A stretch of DNA of 49,786 nucleotides from Bryobacteraceae bacterium (GTDB lineage: Bacteria > Acidobacteriota > Terriglobia > Bryobacterales > Bryobacteraceae), in contig JASHQT010000081.1 of the NCBI GenBank assembly GCA_030039005.1, forward strand, positions 1 through 49,786. The letters are read 5' to 3'. The notes below the pieces were generated by a model. It worked only from the letters and a program-made list of their open reading frames with translations. It was not told the DNA's origin and did not search any database. Within the stretch, counting starts at the first letter, position 1. Every line of letters begins with the position of its first letter. Below are positions 34,789-42,482 of the stretch, piece after piece. The position numbers and the translations under genes are program-made.

Positions 34789-35419
34789 GACCGATCAACT
34801 CCCTCCCACGCGCGCCGTGCTGCTCGATTTACGCCGCGAGCTGGAGCAAGCCGTGCAAGGGCACGCCATCCTGGAGCGCAAGCGCGAAACGCTGCTGCGC
34901 GAATTGTGGAACCTGTTCGGCGAGGTGAAGCACACCGAACGCGAAGTGCGGGAGCGCTTCGCCCGCGCGTATCAAGTGCAGAGAGAAGCGCGCCTCGCGA
35001 TGGGTATGGGTGAAATGCGCTTTGCGGCGCTCGCGCCGGCGGCCCAAACCGAATATGCCGTGGAGGCGCGCAGCGTGATGGGCGTGGCCTTGCCGCTGGT
35101 CACTATGCGAGTAGAGCCGCTGCCGTTTCCCTACAGTCCAGCGGGCATCCGCGCCGTCTTCGACGAACTGCGGAACCGATGGATCGATGTGGGCCAGATC
35201 CTGGGATCCTGGACCGAGATCAGCGGCTCGGTCTGGCGAGTGGCGGCGGAACTGGAGCGGACGCAGCGCCGCGTCAACGCGCTCGAGAGCCTGCTCATCC
35301 CGAAATACCGCGCCGCCATCCAGCGGATTCAGGTGATGCTGGACGAGCAGGAGCGCGAGGGTTTCTTGAGAACGAAGCGCGTCAAAGAACAACACGGCAC
35401 CCGCGGAGGTCAAATGTGA
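34781..35419 (+). CDS. ntpD: V-type ATPase subunit D (central shaft)
   Basis: Protein of 212 residues overlapping the end of ntpB by 8 bp. It opens with PPTRAVLLDLRRELEQAVQG and a long coiled coil. The second coiled-coil strand follows a central segment and ends in RVNALESLLIPKYRAAIQRIQ with the typical LIP motif. It is the rotor axle inside the A3B3 ring. Its stop overlaps the start of the universal stress protein gene (TGATG), linking that gene to the operon. Confidence 0.93.
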   Translation: MIETDQLPPTRAVLLDLRRELEQAVQGHAILERKRETLLRELWNLFGEVKHTEREVRERFARAYQVQREARLAMGMGEMRFAALAPAAQTEYAVEARSVMGVALPLVTMRVEPLPFPYSPAGIRAVFDELRNRWIDVGQILGSWTEISGSVWRVAAELERTQRRVNALESLLIPKYRAAIQRIQVMLDEQEREGFLRTKRVKEQHGTRGGQM

Positions 35420-35862
35420 TGGAACCGCTATTTCGCGAGCTCCTGATTGCTGTCGACGGATCGGAGCCATCGCTACAGGCCGTGCAGATGGCTTTGCGGA
35501 TCGCGGCCCTCTGTCCGCAATGCAAGATCACCGCATTATATGTAATCGACAAGCTGGTCTTGAATGAGCTGGTCCGCTTCAGCGCGCGAAGCCGCGCCGA
35601 AGTGCAAGCCGAGCTGGAGGCGCAGGGCCGCAAATATCTCGACTTGGCATCGAAGGAGGCCCAGCGGCAAGGGGTTCAGATCGCATGCCAGACGCAAGAG
35701 GGCGATCCATTCGAGCAAATCGTCGCAGCGGCCGATCGTCTGCACGCGGACCTAATCGCGATGGGCCACACCGGGCGGCGCGGCACCTCGCGCGTGCTCA
35801 TTGGGTCAGTGACGCAACGCGTCCTGGACTATGCTCGGTGTCCTGTTTTGGTGATGAAGTAA
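35419..35862 (+). CDS. Universal stress protein (UspA family, ATP-binding type)
   Basis: Protein of 147 residues with ATG 35419 overlapping the ntpD stop; the frame extends upstream but within ntpD. Motifs: LLIAVDGSEPSLQA at the start and the ATP-binding MGHTGRRGTSRVLIGSVTQ pattern (G-2X-G-9X-G-S/T) near the C-terminus, ending RCPVLVMK. USPs of this type bind ATP and act in stress or energy signalling. Placement as the last gene of the V-ATPase operon suggests an energy-linked role (inference). Its last 65 bp overlap the 3' end of the convergent sortase gene. Confidence 0.93.
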   Translation: MEPLFRELLIAVDGSEPSLQAVQMALRIAALCPQCKITALYVIDKLVLNELVRFSARSRAEVQAELEAQGRKYLDLASKEAQRQGVQIACQTQEGDPFEQIVAAADRLHADLIAMGHTGRRGTSRVLIGSVTQRVLDYARCPVLVMK

Positions 35863-36508
35863 GCGCAGTGGGGCTCCGGATGAGCCCGGCGCGGACCACA
35901 AATCGGTTGGGTGCCGATCCGACATAGTAGAACGGGTAACAGGTGATAAGCGTCAGAGTGTCGCGGCCCGTGGGCTTCAGCACGCTCACATCGCCGGGGG
36001 CCACGATCCTGGCCGATTCCACACGATAGCGGTACTCTCCGTCCAGGGTCTGGAGTTGAATGACATCGTTCACGCGAACATCGCGTAGCGGCCGGAAAAA
36101 CGTGTCTCGATGACCGGCCAACGCGACGTTACCGCGCTCTGGGGGCAGAGCGGTTCCCGGCACGTGTCCGACGGCGCGGCGCAGAGTGCCGGCGTCCACT
36201 CCTTCTTGCACCATCGCGATGAGTCCCAACTGAGGAATCTCCAAACGCCCGAGGATGCCGGATCTTGGCCGCGGCGTTGGCGCAGACTTAAGAACGGGCG
36301 CTAGAAGATTGTGACCGAACGTGCGCTCTGCATTGGCCTGCCAGAGCGCCGTGCTGGTGTTGTACCAGATAAAAATATCGACGAGAGCCAGACCCGCGAT
36401 GAGAAACCACCATTCGAACCATCGCAACCGGCCGGACTCGTCGTCGAGCCGCCTGATCTTTCTTTGCGCCGGCCTCGCAGGCCGGCTCCACACGGTGTGG
36501 ACCTTCAT
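35798..36508 (-). CDS. Class D sortase
   Basis: Membrane-anchored transpeptidase of 236 residues from ATG 36508. GGAGGAGGGG lies just upstream, next to or within a hairpin arm. An N-terminal cytoplasmic Arg-rich stretch precedes a membrane helix (WWFLIAGLALVDIFIWY). The catalytic triad is visible: His in VALAGHRDTFFRPL (about 132), Cys in LTLITCYPF (about 187) and Arg in APNRFVV (about 201). The YYVGSAPNR segment is typical of class D. It should cleave an LPxTA-type signal, and such a tail (LPKTA) occurs on the adjacent gene product. Its 3' end is antisense to the universal stress protein gene for 65 bp. Confidence 0.9.
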   Translation of the reverse strand: MKVHTVWSRPARPAQRKIRRLDDESGRLRWFEWWFLIAGLALVDIFIWYNTSTALWQANAERTFGHNLLAPVLKSAPTPRPRSGILGRLEIPQLGLIAMVQEGVDAGTLRRAVGHVPGTALPPERGNVALAGHRDTFFRPLRDVRVNDVIQLQTLDGEYRYRVESARIVAPGDVSVLKPTGRDTLTLITCYPFYYVGSAPNRFVVRAGLIRSPTALTSSPKQDTEHSPGRVASLTQ

Positions 36509-36519
36509 GGTCCCCCCTC

Positions 36520-36562
36520 CTCCGGAGGGCCTGGCACCCCAACTCTCACCGGCCCTCCGGAG
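36520..36562 (-). repeat. Perfect 12-bp inverted repeat ahead of the sortase start
   Basis: CTCCGGAGGGCC at 36520-36531 and GGCCCTCCGGAG at 36551-36562 are exact reverse complements around a 19-nt spacer. It lies between the LPKTA-protein stop and the sortase ATG on the same strand. The sortase-side arm borders and partly includes the GGAGG-rich Shine-Dalgarno, so the hairpin could lower sortase translation or partly terminate transcription. There is no T-run. Confidence 0.65.
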
Positions 36563-36586
36563 TGCGCCACAAGCGCCTTGTACAGT

Positions 36587-37255
36587 CTACGAGGCGCGGA
36601 CCGTGCGCATCACCGCGAACGCAATCAGCGATAAGACGCCGGCCAATCCGATGAGCGGATAAGGGCTGGCGGTCTTGGGAAGCAGCGGCAAAGGCGTGGG
36701 CTCAAGCTTCGGTGCGAGCGGCGCCTGGGCGATTTCCACCGGCGCGGGTGCCGGTGCCTCGGCTACAGGCGGCGGTTCTACTTTTTCGATCGGCGCTGTC
36801 GCTAATTCGGCGGGTTTCTGCGCTTCGACGGCAGGAACCTCCGTTTTGGCAACCGCGGCAATCTCAGCCGCTTTCACCTTGGGATAGGCGAATTCCTGTC
36901 CGAAGTTATCGCCCGGATAGAACCAGGCTCGCAGCGCATGGGGCGTACCGGGAGCCGTCTCCCAGAACGTAAACACCGTACCTGCGGTTGGTTTCAAACG
37001 ATAATTCGGGATCGCCAAGATCGTAGTGAGGACTTGGTTTTCCTCCGCATTGAAGATCTGCACGATGTGGCGGTCCGATGGCGAATCCACTAACTTGACT
37101 ACATATGTTCCGGGCGGGAGCACGGTGCCCGGTACCTCAATCGGTTGGTTCACCGTCAGAGTAGTTCGCTTGTTCCATTGATCTGCCCGCGCCCGGGGCG
37201 CAAATGCAATTGCGAGCAGTCCAATGGATGCTAGCGCGAGAATTAAGCGCTTCAT
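36587..37255 (-). CDS. Secreted protein with LPKTA cell-surface sorting signal
   Basis: Protein of 222 residues from ATG 37255 with a perfect AAGGAGG 7 bp upstream. A signal peptide (MKRLILALASIGLLAIAFAPRARA) precedes a beta-rich domain of about 110 residues (TLTVNQPIEVPGTVLPPGTY, VVKLVDSPSDRHIVQIF). A Pro/Ala/Glu-rich spacer (about 125-185) follows, then LPKTAS, a hydrophobic helix and RTVRAS at the C-terminus, the classic LPxTG-like tripartite tail. LPxTA signals suit class D sortases, and one is encoded immediately downstream. The N-terminal domain is common in acidobacterial secreted proteins; its ligand is unknown. Confidence 0.86.
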   Translation of the reverse strand: MKRLILALASIGLLAIAFAPRARADQWNKRTTLTVNQPIEVPGTVLPPGTYVVKLVDSPSDRHIVQIFNAEENQVLTTILAIPNYRLKPTAGTVFTFWETAPGTPHALRAWFYPGDNFGQEFAYPKVKAAEIAAVAKTEVPAVEAQKPAELATAPIEKVEPPPVAEAPAPAPVEIAQAPLAPKLEPTPLPLLPKTASPYPLIGLAGVLSLIAFAVMRTVRAS

Positions 37256-37515
37256 AGTCTTCCTCCTTCCAGCGGTCTGCCCTCTCGCTTTGGGCAGGTT
37301 TCCAGCAGTTCAACGGCAGATCATGCGCCAATCCATGCTCTTGCTTGGCTTGCCATCGCGTTCGGTGGAACGCGTGGCATAGGACCAAGGGGTACGGGCA
37401 AATACTGAGTGAAGACGCGCAATTGGCTGCGTTGCAATGCGCTATTCACTACCGTCTCTCGTGCACCTGCAGTGGTAGATGAACTGCTTACTTTCATGGC
37501 GAAGATGCTCCTGCA

Positions 37516-38916
37516 ATGAACGTGATCGAAACACTCCAGCAAACCAACCGTTTGCGGCAACCAAGCGTTCCTTTGGTGGTCGATCTGGACGGCACGTTGG
37601 TGAAGACGGACTTACTGATGGAGTCCCTACTGGCGCTAATCAGACAAAAGCCCTGGTATTTGTTGCTGCTGCCGCTTTGGTGTCTGCGGGGCAAGGCGCA
37701 GTTGAAGCGCGAAGTGGCGCGGCGGGTCGAGTTGGACGTGGCAACTTTGCCTTATCGGGAGGAACTGCGGGCTTACTTGAAGCTGGAACACGATCGGGGC
37801 CGTACGGTAGTGCTTGCGACCGGCGCCGACGAGCTTCTCGCACGCGCAGTGGCCGATCATGTCGGAATATTTGACCGCGTATTCGCAAGCGACGGGAGAA
37901 TCAATCTCACCGGCGCCGCGAAGAGCGATCTCCTGGTCCATGAATTCGGCACGCAGCAGTTTGACTACGCCGGCAACGGCCATTGTGACGTTGCCGTCTG
38001 GCGCACAGCGCGAAGCGCGATTCGGGTGCAGCCACGCCAGAATCGCTTGGCCGGTTACTGGAGGCCATTGCGGATGCAGCACTGGCTGAAGAACGTTTTG
38101 GTGTTCGTGCCGCTGCTGGCAGCACATCGCTTCGACGAAATCGGATTGGTGGCAAAGTTACTCCCGGCATTCGTGGTGTTCGGGCTGTTGGCGTCGTCCG
38201 GATATGTGATCAACGATTTGCTGGACCTCGCGGCGGATCGTCATCATCCATCGAAGCGTCTCCGTCCGTTTGCTTCCGGCGATCTCCCGCTCGGCTTTGG
38301 ATTGTTTCTGATTCCGGCGCTTCTAGCCGCAGGCTTATGGATGGCAAAGATGATCTCGTGGCCGTTCCTCGAAGTGGCGGCAGGCTACTACGCCCTGTCC
38401 CTGGCTTATTCCATTCGATTCAAGCGCGTGGCACTGCTGGACGTGATCCTTCTGGCCGGGCTCTATTCCATGCGCATCCTGGCCGGTGCGGCTGCCGTGG
38501 CGATCTGGCCATCGCATTGGCTGCTTGCGTTCTCCACGTTTTTCTTCTTCAGCCTCGCGCTGCTGAAGCGCTACAGCGAACTGGTGATCATGCGCCGCGT
38601 GGACGGCGATCACGCCACCGCGCGAGCCTACGAGCTGGACGATAGCGAGCTGATTGCCGCGATGGGTGTGGCGAGCGGATTCCTGGCGGTGCTGGTGCTG
38701 GCGCTCTACATCAACAGCGACAAGGCGCAGGCCCTCTATGGCCGCTACCAGTTGATCTGGTTCCTGTGCCCGATGCTGCTGTACTGGATCGGGCGCGTCT
38801 GGCTGGTCGCTCATCGCGGCCAGATGCCCGATGACCCGCTGGTGTTCGCGCTGCAGGATCGTACCAATCGGATTCTGATCCTGGTGATGTCCCTGTTGGT
38901 GGTGCTCGCACTATGA
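37516..38916 (+). CDS. HAD-superfamily phosphatase-UbiA prenyltransferase fusion
   Basis: Protein of 466 residues. Residues 15-185 are a HAD-like phosphatase (LVVDLDGTLVKTD with the catalytic Asp pair, VVLATGADELLA, and a weak motif IV DYAGNGHCDVAVW). Residues 190-466 are a UbiA-type membrane prenyltransferase with about eight helices, the Asp-rich NDLLDLAADRHHPSKRLRP and a second motif YSIRFKRVALLDV. UbiA members of this subgroup move prenyl groups or transfer phosphoribosyl to polyprenyl phosphate as in decaprenylphosphoryl-arabinose synthesis; the HAD domain could then remove the 5-phosphate. It is ATGA-coupled to the next gene. The exact substrate is not determinable here. Confidence 0.87.
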   Translation: MNVIETLQQTNRLRQPSVPLVVDLDGTLVKTDLLMESLLALIRQKPWYLLLLPLWCLRGKAQLKREVARRVELDVATLPYREELRAYLKLEHDRGRTVVLATGADELLARAVADHVGIFDRVFASDGRINLTGAAKSDLLVHEFGTQQFDYAGNGHCDVAVWRTARSAIRVQPRQNRLAGYWRPLRMQHWLKNVLVFVPLLAAHRFDEIGLVAKLLPAFVVFGLLASSGYVINDLLDLAADRHHPSKRLRPFASGDLPLGFGLFLIPALLAAGLWMAKMISWPFLEVAAGYYALSLAYSIRFKRVALLDVILLAGLYSMRILAGAAAVAIWPSHWLLAFSTFFFFSLALLKRYSELVIMRRVDGDHATARAYELDDSELIAAMGVASGFLAVLVLALYINSDKAQALYGRYQLIWFLCPMLLYWIGRVWLVAHRGQMPDDPLVFALQDRTNRILILVMSLLVVLAL

Positions 38917-40601
38917 AGACATATCTGTCCGTCCTGTGTCTGTTGGTCAGTGCGCAAGCCGCCGAAAGTCCCAAAACAATCGTCGATCTGCAGCCGTTTC
39001 GGCAGTCGGCTTCGATCGAAATCTGTTCGTCGTCGGGCAAGAGAGGCACTGCGGCCCTCATCAATCTCAATCCGGCGATCAACGCATGGTATCTGCTAAA
39101 GGTCGCCTGGGCGGGCCTACCTGAGGCTTCCTATCATTTGGAGAACGCAAGTCCTCGAACCAGAAAACTCACCCTCGAAAAGGAACATCCTTCGGGCTTG
39201 ATAATCGTGGAAAGCAAGGATCGGTACTCCTGCGATTTGTTCGGATCGGCAGCCGTGCTGGAAAACGCTAGAGCTTCTGCGCGCATTTACGAGCCGCTGT
39301 GTGACGGCCGGATTTATCTACGCAACCCGGCCACCGGACATCGCACGAATCTGGAAGCGGCGACGGAATTTCTCCGCGACCACGTTTGGGGCGCCGAAAA
39401 GATCATTTCACTCGGTCACATCCTCCTGGGAGACGCCCATCGCGAAACCGGCGAAGTCGCGACGGGCGGCGGTCCACAGGCATCCAAGCCAGGGGAATCG
39501 CCACTGCCCGCGTCGATCAATTCCGCGTATGCCGGTGAAACGCTGACTTCGAACAATCTCGGAATAGACTTGGACAGTCCGCAACGGAACGGTCTATCGC
39601 CGGGGGCGTGGTACCCGGCGGCCGGAAATCCGGGAGTGTACCTCAGTATTCTTCGGCCGAATCTCATCAGCCCCACGATTCTTGCAAGCCACGAGGATCG
39701 CGTGAACAATCTGGACAGCGTGGAAGCATCCTCGCTGTGCTATTTGGCGGCGTTCGATCTTGATCGATTCGACCTCAGCTACGCGCTCGGTACCGAACAT
39801 CCAGAAGTACGATGGTCCGAGCATATAGTTCCGCGGATGCGAGACCCCGCGTTGCCCGGTCCGGATGGAATCGGGAACATAGCTCCACTGGTCTCCACCG
39901 GCTTGATCGCACCACAGCATGCGCCTTTGACGGTCGCAACCTTCACCGGCGGTTTCAAGCGCGAACACGGCGCGTTCAAATACGGCGAACTCGCCTTGAA
40001 GAACCACGGCAGCCATTACGGCTTCATCGAAAACGGTGTTGTGTTCAGCACGCTGCAGCCTGGACTGTCGACGATTTTCGTGCTCGACGACGGCTCGGTC
40101 GGAATGAAGACCTGGACAGAAGAGGACCGCAGGCTTGTGCCCCGGATCAAACATGCGCGGCAGAACGGCGTGCCGGTCGTCGAATTCGATCCGGCGTCTC
40201 AATCCACCGTGCCCGGTCCTTTGGTGAAGACCTGGGGCCCCGGCAACTGGTCCGGGACCGAAGAGATGAAGCTGCGCAGCTTGCGTTCGGGCGCCGCTAT
40301 TCAGCGCAGCGGGAACAAGCGGTTCCTGATCTACGCGGTGTTTTCCTCGGCCACGCCATCGGCGATGGCGCGTGTTTTTCAAGCCTATCGCTGCGACTAT
40401 GCCATGCTGCTGGACATGAACGCTCTCGAACACACGTACATGGCTCTGTACCGGCGCGCCGGCGCGCAGATGTTCGTTGATCATCTCATCAAGGGCATGG
40501 CCGAGCTGGATAAATCGAGTTCCCAAGAGATCATTCCGCGATTCCTCGGCTATGCCGACAACCGCGATTTCTTCTATGTCATGCGAAAGGATAAACCATG
40601 A
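38913..40601 (+). CDS. Secreted protein, possibly distant phosphodiester glycosidase (NAGPA/DUF2233-like)
   Basis: Protein of 562 residues from ATG 38913, overlapping the UbiA stop by 4 bp. A signal peptide (MKTYLSVLCLLVSAQAAES) is clear. The N-terminal 300 residues are unrecognised. Residues about 340-560 show features reminiscent of the NAGPA/DUF2233 fold: TVATFTGGFKREHG, a HYGFIENGVV turn, TIFVLDDGSVG, and a late YAMLLDMNALEHTYMALY where the family has its Asn/Asp active-site strand. This is a weak, by-eye match. If right, it may act on sugar-phosphodiester bonds in the envelope, which would suit its UbiA neighbour. Confidence 0.55.
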   Translation: MKTYLSVLCLLVSAQAAESPKTIVDLQPFRQSASIEICSSSGKRGTAALINLNPAINAWYLLKVAWAGLPEASYHLENASPRTRKLTLEKEHPSGLIIVESKDRYSCDLFGSAAVLENARASARIYEPLCDGRIYLRNPATGHRTNLEAATEFLRDHVWGAEKIISLGHILLGDAHRETGEVATGGGPQASKPGESPLPASINSAYAGETLTSNNLGIDLDSPQRNGLSPGAWYPAAGNPGVYLSILRPNLISPTILASHEDRVNNLDSVEASSLCYLAAFDLDRFDLSYALGTEHPEVRWSEHIVPRMRDPALPGPDGIGNIAPLVSTGLIAPQHAPLTVATFTGGFKREHGAFKYGELALKNHGSHYGFIENGVVFSTLQPGLSTIFVLDDGSVGMKTWTEEDRRLVPRIKHARQNGVPVVEFDPASQSTVPGPLVKTWGPGNWSGTEEMKLRSLRSGAAIQRSGNKRFLIYAVFSSATPSAMARVFQAYRCDYAMLLDMNALEHTYMALYRRAGAQMFVDHLIKGMAELDKSSSQEIIPRFLGYADNRDFFYVMRKDKP

Positions 40602-41602
40602 AAGTCCGGCGATGGTGGATGTGGGGAGCGGCGCTAGTTGGATGCGCGTTGGTGTTCGCCGGAAGCCCGGCGCTTCAGGAACAGAACGAGATCCTGTTCC
40701 GGCAGTTGCAGCAGGTTCACGGATTGTCGGATGCGCAAATGGCCGCGATCCGGAAACTTTTCGCCGGCTCCGGCATTATGGGACAGGGCAACCCCGCCGT
40801 CACGCGGCACCCGGTGACGCCTGAAGAGGCGCAGGCAAAACTGAAGCGGCGCGGAATCGATTACGCCAACCCGGGGTTCGAGAAGATTTGCGGCGCTAAA
40901 TACATGGCGCCGCTCTACGATCCCAAGACGCAGAAACCGGAGGACGCCAAGGTCTGCATCGACCAATTCGAATTTCCAGACATCCCCACCGTGTATCCGG
41001 TGGTGTGGGTGAAGGCGCGTGAAGCGGCCGAAGTCTGCGAGATCGAAGGCAAGCGTTTGTGCGACGCGCACGAGTGGGAAGGCGCCTGCGCGGGCGACCT
41101 GGAGCCTCCCGATTATCGCTGGGATTTGGCCCAGGGGCTTCCACCAAACGCCGCCATTGAACGGATGCGCGCGGCCCACAACCGCGCCGACGAACCGACC
41201 AAGAGCTGGAGCTACGGTCCGGAATACGAGAAAGGCATCTGCGCTACGTCCAGCACGAAAACTCCCGGTTGCAACGGCGGAAGCTGGACAGGCTGCGGAT
41301 CGAACACGTTTCCGGCGGGCGATTTTCCCGGCTGTCACAGCCCACTGTTCGTTTACGACCTGAACGGCAATGCGGCCGAGCACATGAATCTTCCGCTCAA
41401 CGAGAGCCAGATGTCGAGCTTGGGAAGCAAGGAATTAGGCTATACGGAGATGAAAGGGAGTTGGTTCATCTTCGACACTTATCGCGCACACGAGGATTGG
41501 TGCCGCTGGCGCGCGCCGTTTTGGCACGGCAGTCGGGTGATGGACCAGCACAGTCACGCCAATTATCACCTGAGCTTCCGCTGTTGCAAAACTCTGCGAT
41601 AG
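40598..41602 (+). CDS. Secreted SUMF1/FGE-like protein without the catalytic cysteine pair
   Basis: Protein of 334 residues coupled by ATGA to the previous gene. An N-terminal helix (MWGAALVGCALVFAG) is a signal peptide or anchor. The rest follows the formylglycine-generating-enzyme fold: VCIDQFEFPD, VVWVKAREAAEVCEIEGKRL, HEWEGACAGD, DLNGNAAEHM, and the closing GSW...SFRCC. In the segment that holds the two active-site cysteines of true FGE (GS-x-x-C...C), this protein has no cysteines at those positions by eye, so formylglycine formation is unlikely. Several other cysteines suggest disulfides in an exported protein. Its stop is 1 bp from that of the convergent next gene. Confidence 0.8.
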   Translation: MKVRRWWMWGAALVGCALVFAGSPALQEQNEILFRQLQQVHGLSDAQMAAIRKLFAGSGIMGQGNPAVTRHPVTPEEAQAKLKRRGIDYANPGFEKICGAKYMAPLYDPKTQKPEDAKVCIDQFEFPDIPTVYPVVWVKAREAAEVCEIEGKRLCDAHEWEGACAGDLEPPDYRWDLAQGLPPNAAIERMRAAHNRADEPTKSWSYGPEYEKGICATSSTKTPGCNGGSWTGCGSNTFPAGDFPGCHSPLFVYDLNGNAAEHMNLPLNESQMSSLGSKELGYTEMKGSWFIFDTYRAHEDWCRWRAPFWHGSRVMDQHSHANYHLSFRCCKTLR

Positions 41603-41603
41603 T

Positions 41604-42482
41604 CTATCCGATGCCGAGCGCCAAGTTCGCCCGAATGATCCCTTCGTCGCTCAACACATGAGCGAAGGAAGGATCGAGCAGAATGTCAGTCACTGGCCGA
41701 AGGTCACCCTCGATTGCCGCCAGACGTGCCACTAATCGAATGCCGTGACTGTAGTCGGCGTAATTGGCTCCATGCACCGTGCTCAGCGGCTGGATTGGGT
41801 CGCCGATCGCACGATGCCATCCATAAATCGCGATCTGTCCCGGCCGCGCGATCAGGCGATTCGTCATCACCACGTCTTTCTTATGTCCGGAAGCGAGTGC
41901 GCCGAACGGGAACCCGCGCGCCCGCGATTGCTGCTCGATCATCGAATTGTGCATTTGATAGTACTCGGTGGATGTCATCCGCGGACCCGCCGGCAGAGGC
42001 TGGGGCGTAAAGCGGCATTCCGCCTGAGCATAAATCGCGTCTACCATTTTGCGCGTTGGTATCAGAAAACCGAAGCGGCCCGCTACGGCGACCGCCGTGT
42101 GGAGGTTCATCGGAATCCGTAGAAAATCACTGTCCTGTCCGATCGCCAGGTAATCCGGCATCACGAAGATCGTTACCGCCAGCGGCTTCCCGCCCCGGGG
42201 CCGGTGTTCCAGCTTCACGGGAACCAGCTTTCTGAGGAAGTCCGGCAGGTTGCCCTGGAGCAATTGCTCGAGGATTCCCGCTTCACGCGCATGCCGATCC
42301 GCATTGAAGATGGAATCCGCGAATCGCGCTCCGCCGGAGGCGCCGGCCGGCGCTGGGGGAATACGGGCCGTCAATTCTCCTGTTGCCGCACTTAACGCCC
42401 CGGCGCTCAGAAGGCCACCAGAGAGCGTCGAAATCGCTAGTTTAATGCCATGTCGGCGCGTATGTTTGGACGATTTTTTCAT
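41604..42482 (-). CDS. Secreted protein of unknown function
   Basis: Protein of 292 residues. ATG 42482 (MKKSSKHTRRHGIKLAISTL) gives a signal peptide with a twin-Arg (TRRHGIK) that only weakly resembles a Tat motif; the frame extends to 42506. No family is recognised. Visible features are VKLEHRPRGGKPLAVTIFVM, DFLRIPMNLHTAVAVAGRFGF, a helical MTSTEYYQMHNSM region, and IAIYGWHRAIGDPIQPLSTVHG with GANYADYSHGIRLVARLA toward the C-terminus. The last segment (His, Asp, Tyr, His) looks like a possible active site, but this is only an impression. Its 5' end overlaps the DUF362 gene by about 41 bp, so the two are likely co-transcribed. Confidence 0.6.
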   Translation of the reverse strand: MKKSSKHTRRHGIKLAISTLSGGLLSAGALSAATGELTARIPPAPAGASGGARFADSIFNADRHAREAGILEQLLQGNLPDFLRKLVPVKLEHRPRGGKPLAVTIFVMPDYLAIGQDSDFLRIPMNLHTAVAVAGRFGFLIPTRKMVDAIYAQAECRFTPQPLPAGPRMTSTEYYQMHNSMIEQQSRARGFPFGALASGHKKDVVMTNRLIARPGQIAIYGWHRAIGDPIQPLSTVHGANYADYSHGIRLVARLAAIEGDLRPVTDILLDPSFAHVLSDEGIIRANLALGIG

